Below the pieces are notes generated by a model. It had not been told where the DNA came from. It worked only from the letters and a program-made list of their open reading frames with translations, and did no database searches. This document shows positions 8,550-18,130 of a DNA stretch of 64,000 bases, piece after piece (position 1 is the first letter of the stretch; each line of letters opens with the position of its first letter). The position numbers and the translations under genes are program-made. Source of the stretch: Nocardia colli (GTDB lineage Bacteria > Actinomycetota > Actinomycetes > Mycobacteriales > Mycobacteriaceae); the NCBI RefSeq assembly GCF_008704205.1, contig NZ_VXLC01000003.1, forward strand, positions 930,001-994,000, written 5' to 3'.

Positions 8550-10040
8550 GTGAAATTCGATAACCGGCCGGTTGCCGAACGCGACAACCACCGTCGCCTG
8601 GTTCTGCCGGAAACATCACCGATGTCCGGACTGAACCGCCGCAGCCTCGGCTCCTGCGACGTGCTCGCGCAGTCGGTGGGCGTGATCGCGCCGAGCGGCG
8701 CCGCCATCACCATTCCGGCCTTGGTGATAGCCATTACCGGTGCCGCCGCGCTGTGGGCCATGGCGATCGCACTGGTAGTGGCGCTGCTGGTGGCCACGAC
8801 CATCAATCAGTTCACCGTTCGGGTGGCGAGCGTCGGATCGCTGTACACCTTCACAGCGAAGGGACTCGGACCGACGGCCGCGTATCTGAGCGGAGCCGGG
8901 CTCATCCTCGGCTATGGATTCGTCGCCGTGTACGCCTTCGCCAACATCGGATTACATGCGGGCGAGCTGGCCCAGTCCGTCGTCCCGGCGACCATACCCG
9001 GGCCGGTGATCTGGGCCTGCTGTATCGCGGTCGCCGCGATATTGTGCACCGTCCTTCTGACTCATCGCATCGCGGTGTCCGCCCGGATCGCGCTGGTAGC
9101 CGAAATCGCGGCGGTAACAACGGTTCTGGTACTGGGTGGGGTGCTACTCGGCAGGCGCGGGGTGCACAACATCGACTGGCAAGCGCTGGCGCTGCCCGAC
9201 GTATCGGCGCACCAGCTCATCCTCGGCAGTGGCCTCGCACTGATGGCGCTCATCGGGTTCGAGAGCGGCGCCGCACTGTCGGTCGAGGCCAAGCAGCCCT
9301 TCGCCACCATCCCGCGCGCGCTGACCTCCTCGTTGCTGGCGACCGGCGCCCTCATGCTCGTCGCGACCGCGACCCATCCTGCGCTCGCGCCGCAGGCCGA
9401 AAATCGCGCCAGCCCACTGCTTTCCGGCCTATCGGACAGTTATGAGGTGGACGGCCTGGCACAACTGCTCGACGCGGCCGTCGTGGTGTCGTTCTTCGCC
9501 TGCGCGCTCGCCTCCGTGACCGCGTTGATCCGAGTGCTGTTGTCGATGAGCATCGACGCCGTCGCGCCGGCCTGGCTGGGTCGCATCGACCGCGTGTCAC
9601 GGGTCCCGCGCACTCCGGTGTACCTGGTGATGCCGATCGTCGCGGTGCTCCCGATCGTTCTGCTCGCGACCGCGGACTCGACCGCGGATGTCCTCGCCAC
9701 CGTCGCGATCGCCTCGGTGTCCGGGCTCCTCATCGCCTACCTGCTGGTTTGCCTTGCCGCTCCGGCATTTCTGCGCAAGATCGGCGAATCCACGCCGCGG
9801 CAAACACTGCTCGCGTCGACCGCGGCCGCGGGACTCGCCACCTGCCTCATCATGTTCGTCACCGCCCATGGCAACGACAATGACCGATACATCGCCATGT
9901 TGCTGGTCGGCATCGCGCTCGTGGCCGCCGTCGCACTGCGGGCGCTGAGCAGACGAGCCGACCGCATCGGAACCCACGACTATCCGACCCGCGCCGAGAT
10001 ACTCGAACTCGAACCCGCTGACCGGCAAGGGGATTCGTGA
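8550..10040 (+). CDS. APC-superfamily amino acid permease
   Basis: A 496-residue inner-membrane permease with about 12 hydrophobic segments, similar to amino acid or amine transporters of the APC family. The first segment carries the usual helix-1 pattern (QSVGVIAPSGAAITIPAL). GFESGAALSVEAKQP resembles the conserved cytoplasmic motif GFESAAALGEE of this group. The GTG at 8550 has GGAAGGGG 9 bases upstream. The stop overlaps the start of the next regulator (GTGATG), indicating translational coupling. The substrate is not evident. Confidence 0.85.
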   Translation: MKFDNRPVAERDNHRRLVLPETSPMSGLNRRSLGSCDVLAQSVGVIAPSGAAITIPALVIAITGAAALWAMAIALVVALLVATTINQFTVRVASVGSLYTFTAKGLGPTAAYLSGAGLILGYGFVAVYAFANIGLHAGELAQSVVPATIPGPVIWACCIAVAAILCTVLLTHRIAVSARIALVAEIAAVTTVLVLGGVLLGRRGVHNIDWQALALPDVSAHQLILGSGLALMALIGFESGAALSVEAKQPFATIPRALTSSLLATGALMLVATATHPALAPQAENRASPLLSGLSDSYEVDGLAQLLDAAVVVSFFACALASVTALIRVLLSMSIDAVAPAWLGRIDRVSRVPRTPVYLVMPIVAVLPIVLLATADSTADVLATVAIASVSGLLIAYLLVCLAAPAFLRKIGESTPRQTLLASTAAAGLATCLIMFVTAHGNDNDRYIAMLLVGIALVAAVALRALSRRADRIGTHDYPTRAEILELEPADRQGDS

Positions 10041-10756
10041 TGGATCGGAACCTGTCCGGATCCGGCTTCGGCGGCCGACAATCCTCGGCGGTACTCAACG
10101 CGTTCGCGGTACTGGAAGCCGTTGCCGCACAGGGCCCCGGCATCACCGCGCAGCAGATCAGCAGCTTGCTCGAGCTGCCGCGCGCGACCACCTACAAGAC
10201 GGTGAATCTGCTTGTGCAGCAAGAGTATCTGGTTCGTCTGCCGGACCTGTCCGGCTTCGCGCTCGGGGTCAAGGTGGCCGAACTGGCCCAGGCGCCCGAG
10301 CCCGCGATCGTCACCGTGCGCACCCCACTGCCTGAGGCGGTCAGCGCGACGGTCGCGGAACTGCGACGCAACTTGCGCGGCGGGGTCCATCTGATGGGCT
10401 ATCAATGCTCCGACGAGGCCGGAGCATCCGTCCTCGTCCTGGACGCCGACCCGGACGTCCCGGTCGCCTCGCCCGCACGGCTGGCCGATCCACAGGCCTC
10501 CGCGGCGGGCCGACTACTGCTCGCGGACTTGCGTCGCGACCCGGCGACGAGCAACCGCGGCTACGCCGTGCATATCGACGAAATACAGCCGCGCGCCGGA
10601 TGTCTCGCGGTTCCGGTGCGCCGGTCCGACGGCGCGCTGCTGGCCGGCCTGTCGCTCGCGACGTCGACCAAGCGACTCGACCGTCCCGAACCTTTGGTGC
10701 ACCGTTTGCGCCTGGTGGCCGGGCGGCTTGGCGACGAGCTGGAGCCGATCAGCTAG
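10040..10756 (+). CDS. IclR-family regulator, paralogue of 7462
   Basis: A 238-residue IclR-type regulator. The N-terminal winged helix spans about residues 15-75 and the effector domain follows. It shares VLVLDADPDVP, LPDLSGFALG and GCLAVPVR with the regulator at 7462-8217, so the pair arose by duplication. The start could be GTG 10037 or ATG 10040; AAGGGG gives better spacing for the ATG. It is translationally coupled to the permease. A strong hairpin terminator follows 22 bases downstream. Confidence 0.88.
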   Translation: MDRNLSGSGFGGRQSSAVLNAFAVLEAVAAQGPGITAQQISSLLELPRATTYKTVNLLVQQEYLVRLPDLSGFALGVKVAELAQAPEPAIVTVRTPLPEAVSATVAELRRNLRGGVHLMGYQCSDEAGASVLVLDADPDVPVASPARLADPQASAAGRLLLADLRRDPATSNRGYAVHIDEIQPRAGCLAVPVRRSDGALLAGLSLATSTKRLDRPEPLVHRLRLVAGRLGDELEPIS

Positions 10757-10778
10757 TTCCGGACCGGGTACAGACAGC

Positions 10779-10814
10779 GGTCTGGCCGGTGGCGCCGTTG
10801 CCACCGGCCAGACC
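10779..10814 (+). terminator. Strong hairpin terminator after IclR gene
   Basis: A perfect 15-base stem (GGTCTGGCCGGTGGC at 10779-10793 and its complement at 10800-10814) with a 6-base loop, 22 bases after the IclR stop. There is no U-run, as is usual in actinomycetes. Confidence 0.75.
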
Positions 10815-11169
10815 TCGGAGCCTTACGTCAGTTGTGCGCGCAGGACCGGCCGAATCGGTCGGCCGAGTCCACAACTGTTGCAAGGGCGGTATTTTCGGTT
10901 GCCGAGCAATTGAACTTCCTCAAGCATCGGACATCGGGATGTGTTCGGCTACCCGCCCAAGACGGCAGAAGTCCTGCGTAACACGGGGTAACGCGCATCA
11001 TGGCGCTCGCAGGGCGGGGTTACTGCGGCACCGCGCCGCGAGACGGAAACATCTGTGGTCTCGACCACATCACTCGAGCGGATCCCGGATAGTATCGCCC
11101 CCATTTCTTCGCGAACCAGGTTGGATAAACCCCGCCCAAACCACGCTGAGCACGACCGATTCAGTCGAA
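10815..11169. other. Intergenic stretch without a recognisable gene
   Basis: This lies between the permease operon terminator and the convergent end of the histidine kinase gene. Open frames through it lack ribosome sites and conserved features. It leads into repeat copy 2 at 11170. I see no other structure in it. Confidence 0.45.
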
Positions 11170-11191
11170 TTGTCCGAAGTCTCATTTGACT
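11170..11191 (-). repeat. Dispersed repeat copy 2 (GAGACTTCGGACAA type)
   Basis: On the minus strand GAAGTC-AAATGA-GACTTCGGACAA forms a 6-base-pair hairpin, and its TGA is the stop codon of the histidine kinase. It matches copy 1 at 433-454 in 20 of 22 positions or better. Overlap with the coding end suggests the element was inserted into, or recruited as, the 3' end of the kinase gene. Confidence 0.55.
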
Positions 11192-12537
11192 TCACACAGT
11201 GACACTGTCAGCGGCAACCGCAGGATGAAGGCGGCCCCCACGCCGGCCGTGGAGGCACCGCACAGCAGGTCCCCACCGTGCGCCCGGGCGATACCGCGGG
11301 CAATGGACAACCCCAGTCCGGTGCCGTCGATTCGATAGTCCCTGGCGGTATCGAGCCGGACCAGTCGATCGAAGATCCGCTCCCGGTCGCCGACCGCGAT
11401 ACCGGGACCGGAATCGGCGACGGTCACTTCGACAAGCCGGTCGCCGATATCGACGGTCACCGCGATGCGGCCGCCGGGTGGGGTTACCTTGCCAGCGTTG
11501 TCCAGTAGATTCGCCAGCACCTGACTGATGCGCTGCGGATCGGCGCTGATCTTGGCGCGGGTACCGCTGATCGACAACACCAGGTCGGGCCGGATCAACC
11601 CGATCCGGTCCAGTTGATCCTGCGCCAGACCGAAAATATCGGTTTCGGCCTCATACAGCGTCAAGCCCGCGTCGATGCGAGCCAGGTCGAGGAGATCATC
11701 GACCAGCCTGGCAGCGCGGCGCGTCTCCCGAATCAACAGCAACTCCAGCCGGGACCGCTCCTCCGGCGCGGCGTCGCTGCCGTGCAGGATCGCCTCCGCG
11801 ATGGCCCCGATGCCCGCCACCGGCGTCCGCAGCTCGTGCGCCGCGTCGGCGACGAAATCGCGGGTGCGCCGCTCCGAGGCACACGCCCGCGCTTCGGCAC
11901 CCTCCAGCGCATCCAGCATCTCGTCGAAAGCCGCTGCGGTACGGCCCAACTCGGTATCGCGGCGGATCGGGAACAACCGCTCGCCGCGGCGGCCGCGCGC
12001 GATACCGGTGGCGAGGGCAGTCATCGAGTCGAGCGGCGCCAGTGCGCGCCGGATGGCGGGCGGTAACGCGACCAACGTCATCAGCACCCCGCAACCGATC
12101 GCGGCGGCCATGGCCTGTTGCAACCGCATTCGACCCTCCTCCAGCAACGTGGCGTCGAATCGGAGCTCGAGTCGCGCGTCGGCCAGCGGCCCGGCGCCGT
12201 CCAGCCGGACTTCCCGGAGTTTCACGAACTCGGCTGTCCTGGTGTGTATTTGACTGCTACGCAGGATGCGTCCGTCGGCGAGCCGGAGATCGACCTGAAT
12301 GCGCGGACCGTCGATCCGGCCGACCAGCTCCGCCGGTGCGCGGCCGGCCCTGGCCAGCTCCTCGGCCACCTCGACCCGGTCGGACAGCATCGCGTCGATG
12401 CCGTCGTTGTACCCGGCACTGATGAGCTTGACCAGCACCGCGCACAGCGCGACGAGCACCACCGCCAGCACCGCGACCACCATGAAGGTCACTCGATGGC
12501 GCAACGACACGGTGCCGAGCCCGCGGCGGCGGGTCAC
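11182..12537 (-). CDS. Two-component sensor histidine kinase
   Basis: A 451-residue membrane sensor kinase. Transmembrane segments at about 16-38 and 141-161 enclose an extracytoplasmic domain of roughly 100 residues. HAMP follows, then the H-box DAAHELRTP with phosphoacceptor His234, an N-box (NLLDNAG) and a GTGLGLSIA G-box. The GTG start overlaps the response regulator stop (GTGA), so the pair is co-translated. It resembles the MprB/TcrY-like kinases of actinobacteria. Its last codons are supplied by a dispersed repeat. The signal is unknown; the upstream ALDH and GMC genes hint at alcohol or aldehyde metabolism. Confidence 0.92.
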   Translation of the reverse strand: MTRRRGLGTVSLRHRVTFMVVAVLAVVLVALCAVLVKLISAGYNDGIDAMLSDRVEVAEELARAGRAPAELVGRIDGPRIQVDLRLADGRILRSSQIHTRTAEFVKLREVRLDGAGPLADARLELRFDATLLEEGRMRLQQAMAAAIGCGVLMTLVALPPAIRRALAPLDSMTALATGIARGRRGERLFPIRRDTELGRTAAAFDEMLDALEGAEARACASERRTRDFVADAAHELRTPVAGIGAIAEAILHGSDAAPEERSRLELLLIRETRRAARLVDDLLDLARIDAGLTLYEAETDIFGLAQDQLDRIGLIRPDLVLSISGTRAKISADPQRISQVLANLLDNAGKVTPPGGRIAVTVDIGDRLVEVTVADSGPGIAVGDRERIFDRLVRLDTARDYRIDGTGLGLSIARGIARAHGGDLLCGASTAGVGAAFILRLPLTVSLCEVK

Positions 12538-13217
12538 GCAGCATCCGCTCGCAACACATACCCGTGACCGCGAACGGTGTGAATTATCCTGGGGCCCTTG
12601 GCTTCCAGTTTGCGACGCAGCGAGCTCACGAACACCTCGACCAGGTTGTCGTCGTATTCGTGGTAGCCCCAGACACCGGTCAGGATCTGGGTCTTGGACA
12701 GCACTCGACCGCGATGGGTGACCAGATACACCAGGACCTCGAATTCGGTCCTGGTCAGGTCGAGCGGCACGCCGTCGCGAGCGGCGCCCCGGGTGCCGAT
12801 GTCGATCGCCAGATCACCGACCTCCATGATCGAACCGACCTGTCCCAGCCGGCGCAGCAACGCACCGATCCTCGCCACCAACTCGGCCAGCAGGAACGGC
12901 TTGGTCACGTAGTCGTCCGCGCCCGCGGACAGACCGTGTACCCGGTCGGTGATGTCCTCGCGTGCGGTCAGCATCACCACGCCGACGTTTCCGGCGGCAC
13001 GGACCGTCTGGAGTAATTCGAATCCGTCGCGGCCGGGCAGCAGCACGTCGAGCACCACCACGTCGGGGTGGAACTCGTCGAGCTGGGCCTCCAGCTCGGC
13101 GCCGCTGTCCCGGACCGCAACCACGTATCCGGCGGCGTCCAGCGCGGCCGCCACCGCCGTGCGGATGGCCTCCGCGTCATCGACGATCAACACCCGCCTT
13201 GCGCGTGCCCTCTGCAT
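12534..13217 (-). CDS. OmpR-family response regulator
   Basis: A 227-residue response regulator. The receiver domain shows acidic DD at 13-14, phosphoacceptor Asp57 in VVVLDVLLPGRDG, and Lys106 in TKPF. The C-terminal winged helix (about 130-225) ends in the typical VRGHGYVLR. The ATG at 13217 follows AAGGAGA by 7 bases. It is partnered with the kinase at 11182 through a 4-base overlap. It lies 49 bases downstream of the aldehyde dehydrogenase gene and may be co-transcribed with it. Confidence 0.93.
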   Translation of the reverse strand: MQRARARRVLIVDDAEAIRTAVAAALDAAGYVVAVRDSGAELEAQLDEFHPDVVVLDVLLPGRDGFELLQTVRAAGNVGVVMLTAREDITDRVHGLSAGADDYVTKPFLLAELVARIGALLRRLGQVGSIMEVGDLAIDIGTRGAARDGVPLDLTRTEFEVLVYLVTHRGRVLSKTQILTGVWGYHEYDDNLVEVFVSSLRRKLEAKGPRIIHTVRGHGYVLRADAA

Positions 13218-13266
13218 ACCGTTCTCCTTTGCGAATCAACAGCTTTCGCGGATAGATACGGTCCGC

Positions 13267-14727
13267 TCACCGGACGCGGGGTGCGCCGTGGACGAGATGT
13301 TTGATCTCCTGGAACTCCTCGAGGGCGCGTAATCCGTTGAGCCTGCCCACCCCGCTCTGCTTGAAGCCGCCCTCCTCGAACTGGTCGTGCACGATGGCCC
13401 AGGTGTTGGTCCACACCGTTCCGGCCTGCAACTCCCGGGCCACGCGCAGCGGGCGGTCCACGTCGGTGGTCCAGATGCTCGCCGCGAGACCGTATTCGGT
13501 CGCGTTGGCCATCGCTATCGCCTCGGCCTCGTCGTCGAATATCTCGAACGTGGCGACCGGGCCGAAGACCTCCTGCTGGACGATCGGCGCGGTGATGTCG
13601 TATACCTCGATCAGACTCGGCCGGTAGTAGGCGCTCACCGCGCCGGGCCCGGTATCGACCAGCCCGCCGCGTTCGACGATGGTCGCGTATTCGGCTGCGG
13701 CGGCGACCATCCGGTCGACACGCTCGGCGTTCGCGCGATCGATCATCGGCCCCATCTCGCTGTCCGGATCGGTACCCGGACCGACCCGGACGGCGGCAAG
13801 CGACTTGGCCATCCGCTCGCGCAGCTCGTCGGCGATCAAGTGACTGCACAGGATTCGGCTGCCGGTCATACAGAATTGACCGGTAAAGGTGGTGATCGCC
13901 TTGGTGAGCACCGGGACCGCGGCGTCGAGGTCGGCGTCGTCGAAGACGATCATCGGGCTCTTGCCACCGAGTTCGAGCGAGAGCGTCTTGAGCTGGGCGG
14001 CGGCCTGGCCCATTATCATCCGGCCGACCTTGGTGCTGCCGGTGTAGCTGATCACCTCGACGTGCGGTGACGAGACCAGCAACGGCGCTGCGGTATTGCC
14101 GGATTCGGTGCAGCTGTTCAGCACTCCCGCAGGCAGTTCCGTTGCCGCCGCGAATATTTCGTGCAGCAGCCCGTTCACCAGACCGGTCTGACCCGGCAAC
14201 TTCATGACCACGGGGCAACCTGCCGCCAGTGCGGGCGCGAACGACCGGACCGACAGCACGATCGGCGAATTCCACGGTGCGATCACCCCGGCGACCCCGG
14301 CGGGTTCGGTGAGCGTCATCGAATACAGACCGGGTTTCACCTCCGCCGCCCGTCCGCTGTCGACCAGAGCAAGCGCCCCGTAATAGCGCAGCTTGGGGAT
14401 GGCCAGATCGATCTCGAAAGCTGCCTCCGCCAGTATCTTTCCGTTCTCCACGGCCAGCAGATCGATCAATTCCGTTCGGCGAGCAGTCATTTCATCCGCG
14501 AGCTGGAACAGGGCGCGAGCACGCAATTCACGATCACGCGTCCAGTCGGATTCGGCGAAGGCGCGGCGCGCGGCGTCGATGGCGAACTCGGCCACCGATT
14601 CATCGGCGTCGGCGAAGTACCCGAGCACCTCGCCGGTGACCGGCGAGTGGGACGCGGTGCGGGTGGGACCCTCGACCAGGTCTCCGTCGATGAAGTTCTG
14701 GGCATGGCGAATCATGTTGTCGGACAT
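13267..14727 (-). CDS. NAD(P)-dependent aldehyde dehydrogenase
   Basis: A 486-residue aldehyde dehydrogenase that oxidises an aldehyde to the acid. The family residues are visible: PWN with Asn153, LELGGKSP with Glu252 as general base, and the catalytic Cys286 in GQFCMTGSR. Full length for the family. The ATG at 14727 has GGAG 7-8 bases upstream. It starts 28 bases after the GMC oxidoreductase gene, so an alcohol-to-aldehyde-to-acid sequence by the two enzymes is likely. The particular substrate is not evident. Confidence 0.92.
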   Translation of the reverse strand: MSDNMIRHAQNFIDGDLVEGPTRTASHSPVTGEVLGYFADADESVAEFAIDAARRAFAESDWTRDRELRARALFQLADEMTARRTELIDLLAVENGKILAEAAFEIDLAIPKLRYYGALALVDSGRAAEVKPGLYSMTLTEPAGVAGVIAPWNSPIVLSVRSFAPALAAGCPVVMKLPGQTGLVNGLLHEIFAAATELPAGVLNSCTESGNTAAPLLVSSPHVEVISYTGSTKVGRMIMGQAAAQLKTLSLELGGKSPMIVFDDADLDAAVPVLTKAITTFTGQFCMTGSRILCSHLIADELRERMAKSLAAVRVGPGTDPDSEMGPMIDRANAERVDRMVAAAAEYATIVERGGLVDTGPGAVSAYYRPSLIEVYDITAPIVQQEVFGPVATFEIFDDEAEAIAMANATEYGLAASIWTTDVDRPLRVARELQAGTVWTNTWAIVHDQFEEGGFKQSGVGRLNGLRALEEFQEIKHLVHGAPRVR

Positions 14728-14754
14728 GGTTTTTCTCCGTCTTCCGGGCAGGTG

Positions 14755-16260
14755 TCAGAGCTGGGCGGCGATGTGTTCGGCGGCCATGATGACCGTGGCG
14801 TTGGTGGCCGCAGAGGGAATGTCGGGGAAGATCGACGCGTCCACCACGCGCAGGCCGTCGAGGTCGCGGACGTTGCCGAGGTGGTCCACCACGGCCAGCG
14901 GGTCCCCCGGAGCGCCCATCGGCACCGTAGAGGTCGGATGGTGGTAGGTGTCCAGCGTCGCCGCCATCGAGGCTTCGATCTCGGCATCGGTGGCGTGCGG
15001 TCCCGGCGCGATCTCGTGATCGATCAGGTCGGCCAGGGGTGCTTCCGCCGCGATCCGTCTGGCCAGATCTATGCCGTAACGCAGGCGATGACGATCGGCC
15101 GGCTCCGCGAGGAAGTTGAGGTCGATCCGCGGTGCCACCGCGGGGTCACGGCTCGTCAGGGTCAGCGAACCGCACGATTCGGGACGCGTCAGCGCCACCG
15201 CGAGGACGAACGCCGAGCCGGTTGGGCTCGACTGCTGATCCACCAAATGCGTTGCGGTGATGTGGATGTCGAGCTCACCCGGAGCCGCGCCTGGACTCGC
15301 GGTCCAGACCTTCGCACCGATCACCGGATAGGGAACACCGATACGTGTCGGCACCGCGGCGTAGGCGTTGTAGTAGAACGGATGGTCGTACAAAGTTTCG
15401 CCGACCGGCAGGTCCGCGATCACGGGAATGTTCAGCCGGTAGAGCGCGTGCCCAGGACCGATACCGGAACGCAGCAGGATGGCCGGACTACCGTAGGCGC
15501 CCGCGCTGAGAATCACCTCGCCGGCGGCAAGGACGGTCCCGTCGGCCAGTCGCACACCGACGGCCCGGGCACCGTCGAAGAGGACCCGATCCACCAGAGT
15601 CCGGTCCCGGATGGTCAGGTTCGACCGAGCCCGGACCGCCTCGGTCAGATATGCCATGCCGGTGTTGACCCGCACCCCGTCGATCACATTCATCGCATAC
15701 GGGCCCACCCCGTGCGCATCCGGCCCGTTGAAGTCCTCGACCGCCGGAAGTCCCACGGCCAGTGCGGATTCGACGAACGCGCGCTGCATGTCGCTCACCT
15801 CGTCGAGGGCGAGCTGACGCACCGGGAACGGTCCGGTGCGGCCGTGCCACGCGTCGTCACCCGCGGTGGTCGATTCGAGCGCCCGGAACGCGGGCAGCAC
15901 CTCGTCGAAGGACCAGCCCTTCACCTCCGCTGCGGTCCAGCGCTCGAAATCGGCGGGCCTGGCGCGCGCCACCACCGAACCGTTCACGGCCGAGCAACCG
16001 CCGAGAAGCTTGCCGCGCCACGCCTCGATCGGGTGGGTGACGAATCCCGGCTCCGATCGATATCCCCAGTCATGACCGGTGAACGCGCCGACATTGGCCG
16101 CCAACGCCACCTGCAGCGGATAATCCTGCGGCGGATAGGCGGGACCGGCCTCGAGCAACAGCACGGACTGATCCCTACGTTCGCTCAGGCGGGTCGCGAG
16201 CACCGCGCCCGCCGAGCCGCCACCCACCACGATCACATCGAAGTTTTGCTGAACAGACAT
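14755..16260 (-). CDS. GMC-family FAD oxidoreductase (choline/alcohol dehydrogenase type)
   Basis: A 501-residue flavoenzyme of the glucose-methanol-choline family. The FAD-binding motif GGGSAG is at 13-18 with LLLEAGP closing the Rossmann unit. GGCSAVNG is the GMC signature, and the C-terminal active site reads TYHHPTSTVPMG followed by SAATNATV, supplying the His and Asn of the family. It should oxidise a primary alcohol or choline-like substrate to an aldehyde, which the adjacent ALDH would complete. The start at 16260 has GGGGAG upstream. Confidence 0.92.
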   Translation of the reverse strand: MSVQQNFDVIVVGGGSAGAVLATRLSERRDQSVLLLEAGPAYPPQDYPLQVALAANVGAFTGHDWGYRSEPGFVTHPIEAWRGKLLGGCSAVNGSVVARARPADFERWTAAEVKGWSFDEVLPAFRALESTTAGDDAWHGRTGPFPVRQLALDEVSDMQRAFVESALAVGLPAVEDFNGPDAHGVGPYAMNVIDGVRVNTGMAYLTEAVRARSNLTIRDRTLVDRVLFDGARAVGVRLADGTVLAAGEVILSAGAYGSPAILLRSGIGPGHALYRLNIPVIADLPVGETLYDHPFYYNAYAAVPTRIGVPYPVIGAKVWTASPGAAPGELDIHITATHLVDQQSSPTGSAFVLAVALTRPESCGSLTLTSRDPAVAPRIDLNFLAEPADRHRLRYGIDLARRIAAEAPLADLIDHEIAPGPHATDAEIEASMAATLDTYHHPTSTVPMGAPGDPLAVVDHLGNVRDLDGLRVVDASIFPDIPSAATNATVIMAAEHIAAQL

Positions 16261-16516
16261 AGGAGAACTCCCCTATTCGTCTGTCGGCCGCCGGGGATGA
16301 CCGCGCAGTCATCTGATCCGAGCATCTGAGCCGACGGCAAACCCGGCAAATCATTGCGGCAAGTTTGCTGAGTCGAATATTAACAGATACTGAGGAAAGC
16401 TACGGCTGTGAAGAATCTCTCTGACGGTAACGGGCTACAACAATTACGCACTCGCCCATCGGCCATGAACGGAACGCCGGTCGCATTCGTCGTCGCATCC
16501 ACTGAAACGCGCTACG

Positions 16517-18100
16517 TCAGCGGCCCTCGGCCGCGTACACGATCTCGCCTTCCACCAGCGTCATCTCCACCTGGGCGTCGGCGATCTCAACGTCCGGATA
16601 GTCGAATGGATTGCGGTCCAGCACAACAAGGTCCGCGTAGCAGCCGTTGGCGATGCGTCCGGTACAGTCGGCGTGGTTCACATAGGACGATCCGGCAGTG
16701 TAAGCGTCGATGGCGTCGGCGAGGCTGATCCGGTATTGCTCCAGCAGCGTTCGGCCGACGCCGCGCTGTGCGACACGGTTCACCGCAACATGGATGCCGT
16801 GCAGCGGATCGGCGCTACGCACCGGCCAATCGCTGCTCGCGGCCAATAATGCACCGCTGTCGCGCAATTCGGCGAACGGATACGGCGAGGCGGCGTGCTG
16901 CGTCCCGAGCAGCGGCATGGTCGCCTCGTCCACGTGCGGGTCGTAGCCGACCCGTGACAGTTGCATGCTCGCCACCGCACCCATCGCGGCGAATCGCTCG
17001 GCATCGTCGGGATGAACCACCCCCAGGCGCGCCAGATGGTGCCGATTTCCTCTGTCTCCGTTTATCTTCCACGCCGCCTCGACAGCGTCGAGACATTCGC
17101 GCACGGCACGATCATCGTGCTCGTGGAAATGCACCTGGAAGTCATGCGCGTCCAGCATCGTGACGATCTGCGACAGCCCGACGGTGTCCGCGCCGAGCAC
17201 GCCACGCCTCCAGACAGCTGCGGACGGCGCCGCACTTCGACTCGCGGCGGCGCACGGCGATATTTTCACCGCCCGGGCCTGTAACCGGCCGCGCTGCAAC
17301 CGTTCTCGACGAGCGATCAGCTCACCGAGCTGCTCGCTCCCTCGGTCCGGGTCCCAGCACAGCGCGCCGTTCACCCGTGCGGTCAATGTCCCCGCCGCGG
17401 CGGCCAGCAGGTATATCTCGCCCGGATCGGACTGCCCACCACTCGATCCCAGCAACGCGTCCTGCCAGCCGGTGATGCCGAGTTCGTGCAACATGCGCTG
17501 GGCGCGCAGCAGCCCGGCCAATTGCTCGGCCTCCGACAACTCCGGCACCAGGCGCGCCACCAGGTCTACGGCGCTGTCCTCCAGGACGCCGGTCGGGGCG
17601 CCGTCGGGTCGGCGGTCGATCCGCCCACCGGCCGGATCGGGCAGCCACCGGTCGATCTTCGCCAGTTCCAGCGCCATACCGTTCGCCCAGGCCTGCTCGC
17701 GATCCTTACTCAACAGGTACACCGGCCGATCCGGAACAACCGAGTCCAGCAGTTCGCCCACCTCCGTGTTGTCGCGCAGTGCCGTAGCGCACCAACCGCT
17801 TCCGACGATCCATGTCCGGTACGGATTCGCGGCGGCATACTCGGCCAACGACTCGAGGCATGCCTCGACCGTGCGTGCCCGCCCCAGGTAGCACTGCCCG
17901 AGTTCGATCCCGCCGAACACGGCGTGGATATGCGCATCCTGGAAGCCTGGCAACAACATCCGTCCGCGCAGATCGATCACCTCGTCGGCCCGGGTTTCCG
18001 CGCCCAGCCGGATCCGGCCGTCGCATACCGCGACCGGATCCGACGTGATCACGCCGCCACCGAGGTAGACCGGACCACCGACGAACAACAACTCCGGCAC
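16517..18100 (-). CDS. YtcJ-type amidohydrolase, central part aberrant
   Basis: About 527 residues of a metal-dependent amidohydrolase of the YtcJ/NfdA group. The metal site begins with DAHIH near residue 57, followed by HFHEHDDRA, ASSDWPV and LVVLDRNPF. The segment after AVKIS does not match the family motif KxFxDGVxExRTAA, although a +1 frame there reads ESKCGAV; see findings. I prefer GTG 18100, which follows GGAGGT, over ATG 18118. Unlike its paralogue at 19588 it has no signal sequence, so it is cytoplasmic. The substrate is unknown. Confidence 0.75.
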   Translation of the reverse strand: MPELLFVGGPVYLGGGVITSDPVAVCDGRIRLGAETRADEVIDLRGRMLLPGFQDAHIHAVFGGIELGQCYLGRARTVEACLESLAEYAAANPYRTWIVGSGWCATALRDNTEVGELLDSVVPDRPVYLLSKDREQAWANGMALELAKIDRWLPDPAGGRIDRRPDGAPTGVLEDSAVDLVARLVPELSEAEQLAGLLRAQRMLHELGITGWQDALLGSSGGQSDPGEIYLLAAAAGTLTARVNGALCWDPDRGSEQLGELIARRERLQRGRLQARAVKISPCAAASRSAAPSAAVWRRGVLGADTVGLSQIVTMLDAHDFQVHFHEHDDRAVRECLDAVEAAWKINGDRGNRHHLARLGVVHPDDAERFAAMGAVASMQLSRVGYDPHVDEATMPLLGTQHAASPYPFAELRDSGALLAASSDWPVRSADPLHGIHVAVNRVAQRGVGRTLLEQYRISLADAIDAYTAGSSYVNHADCTGRIANGCYADLVVLDRNPFDYPDVEIADAQVEMTLVEGEIVYAAEGR

Positions 18101-18130
18101 GACACCTCCGCAAGTCATCGAGAACTGCGC

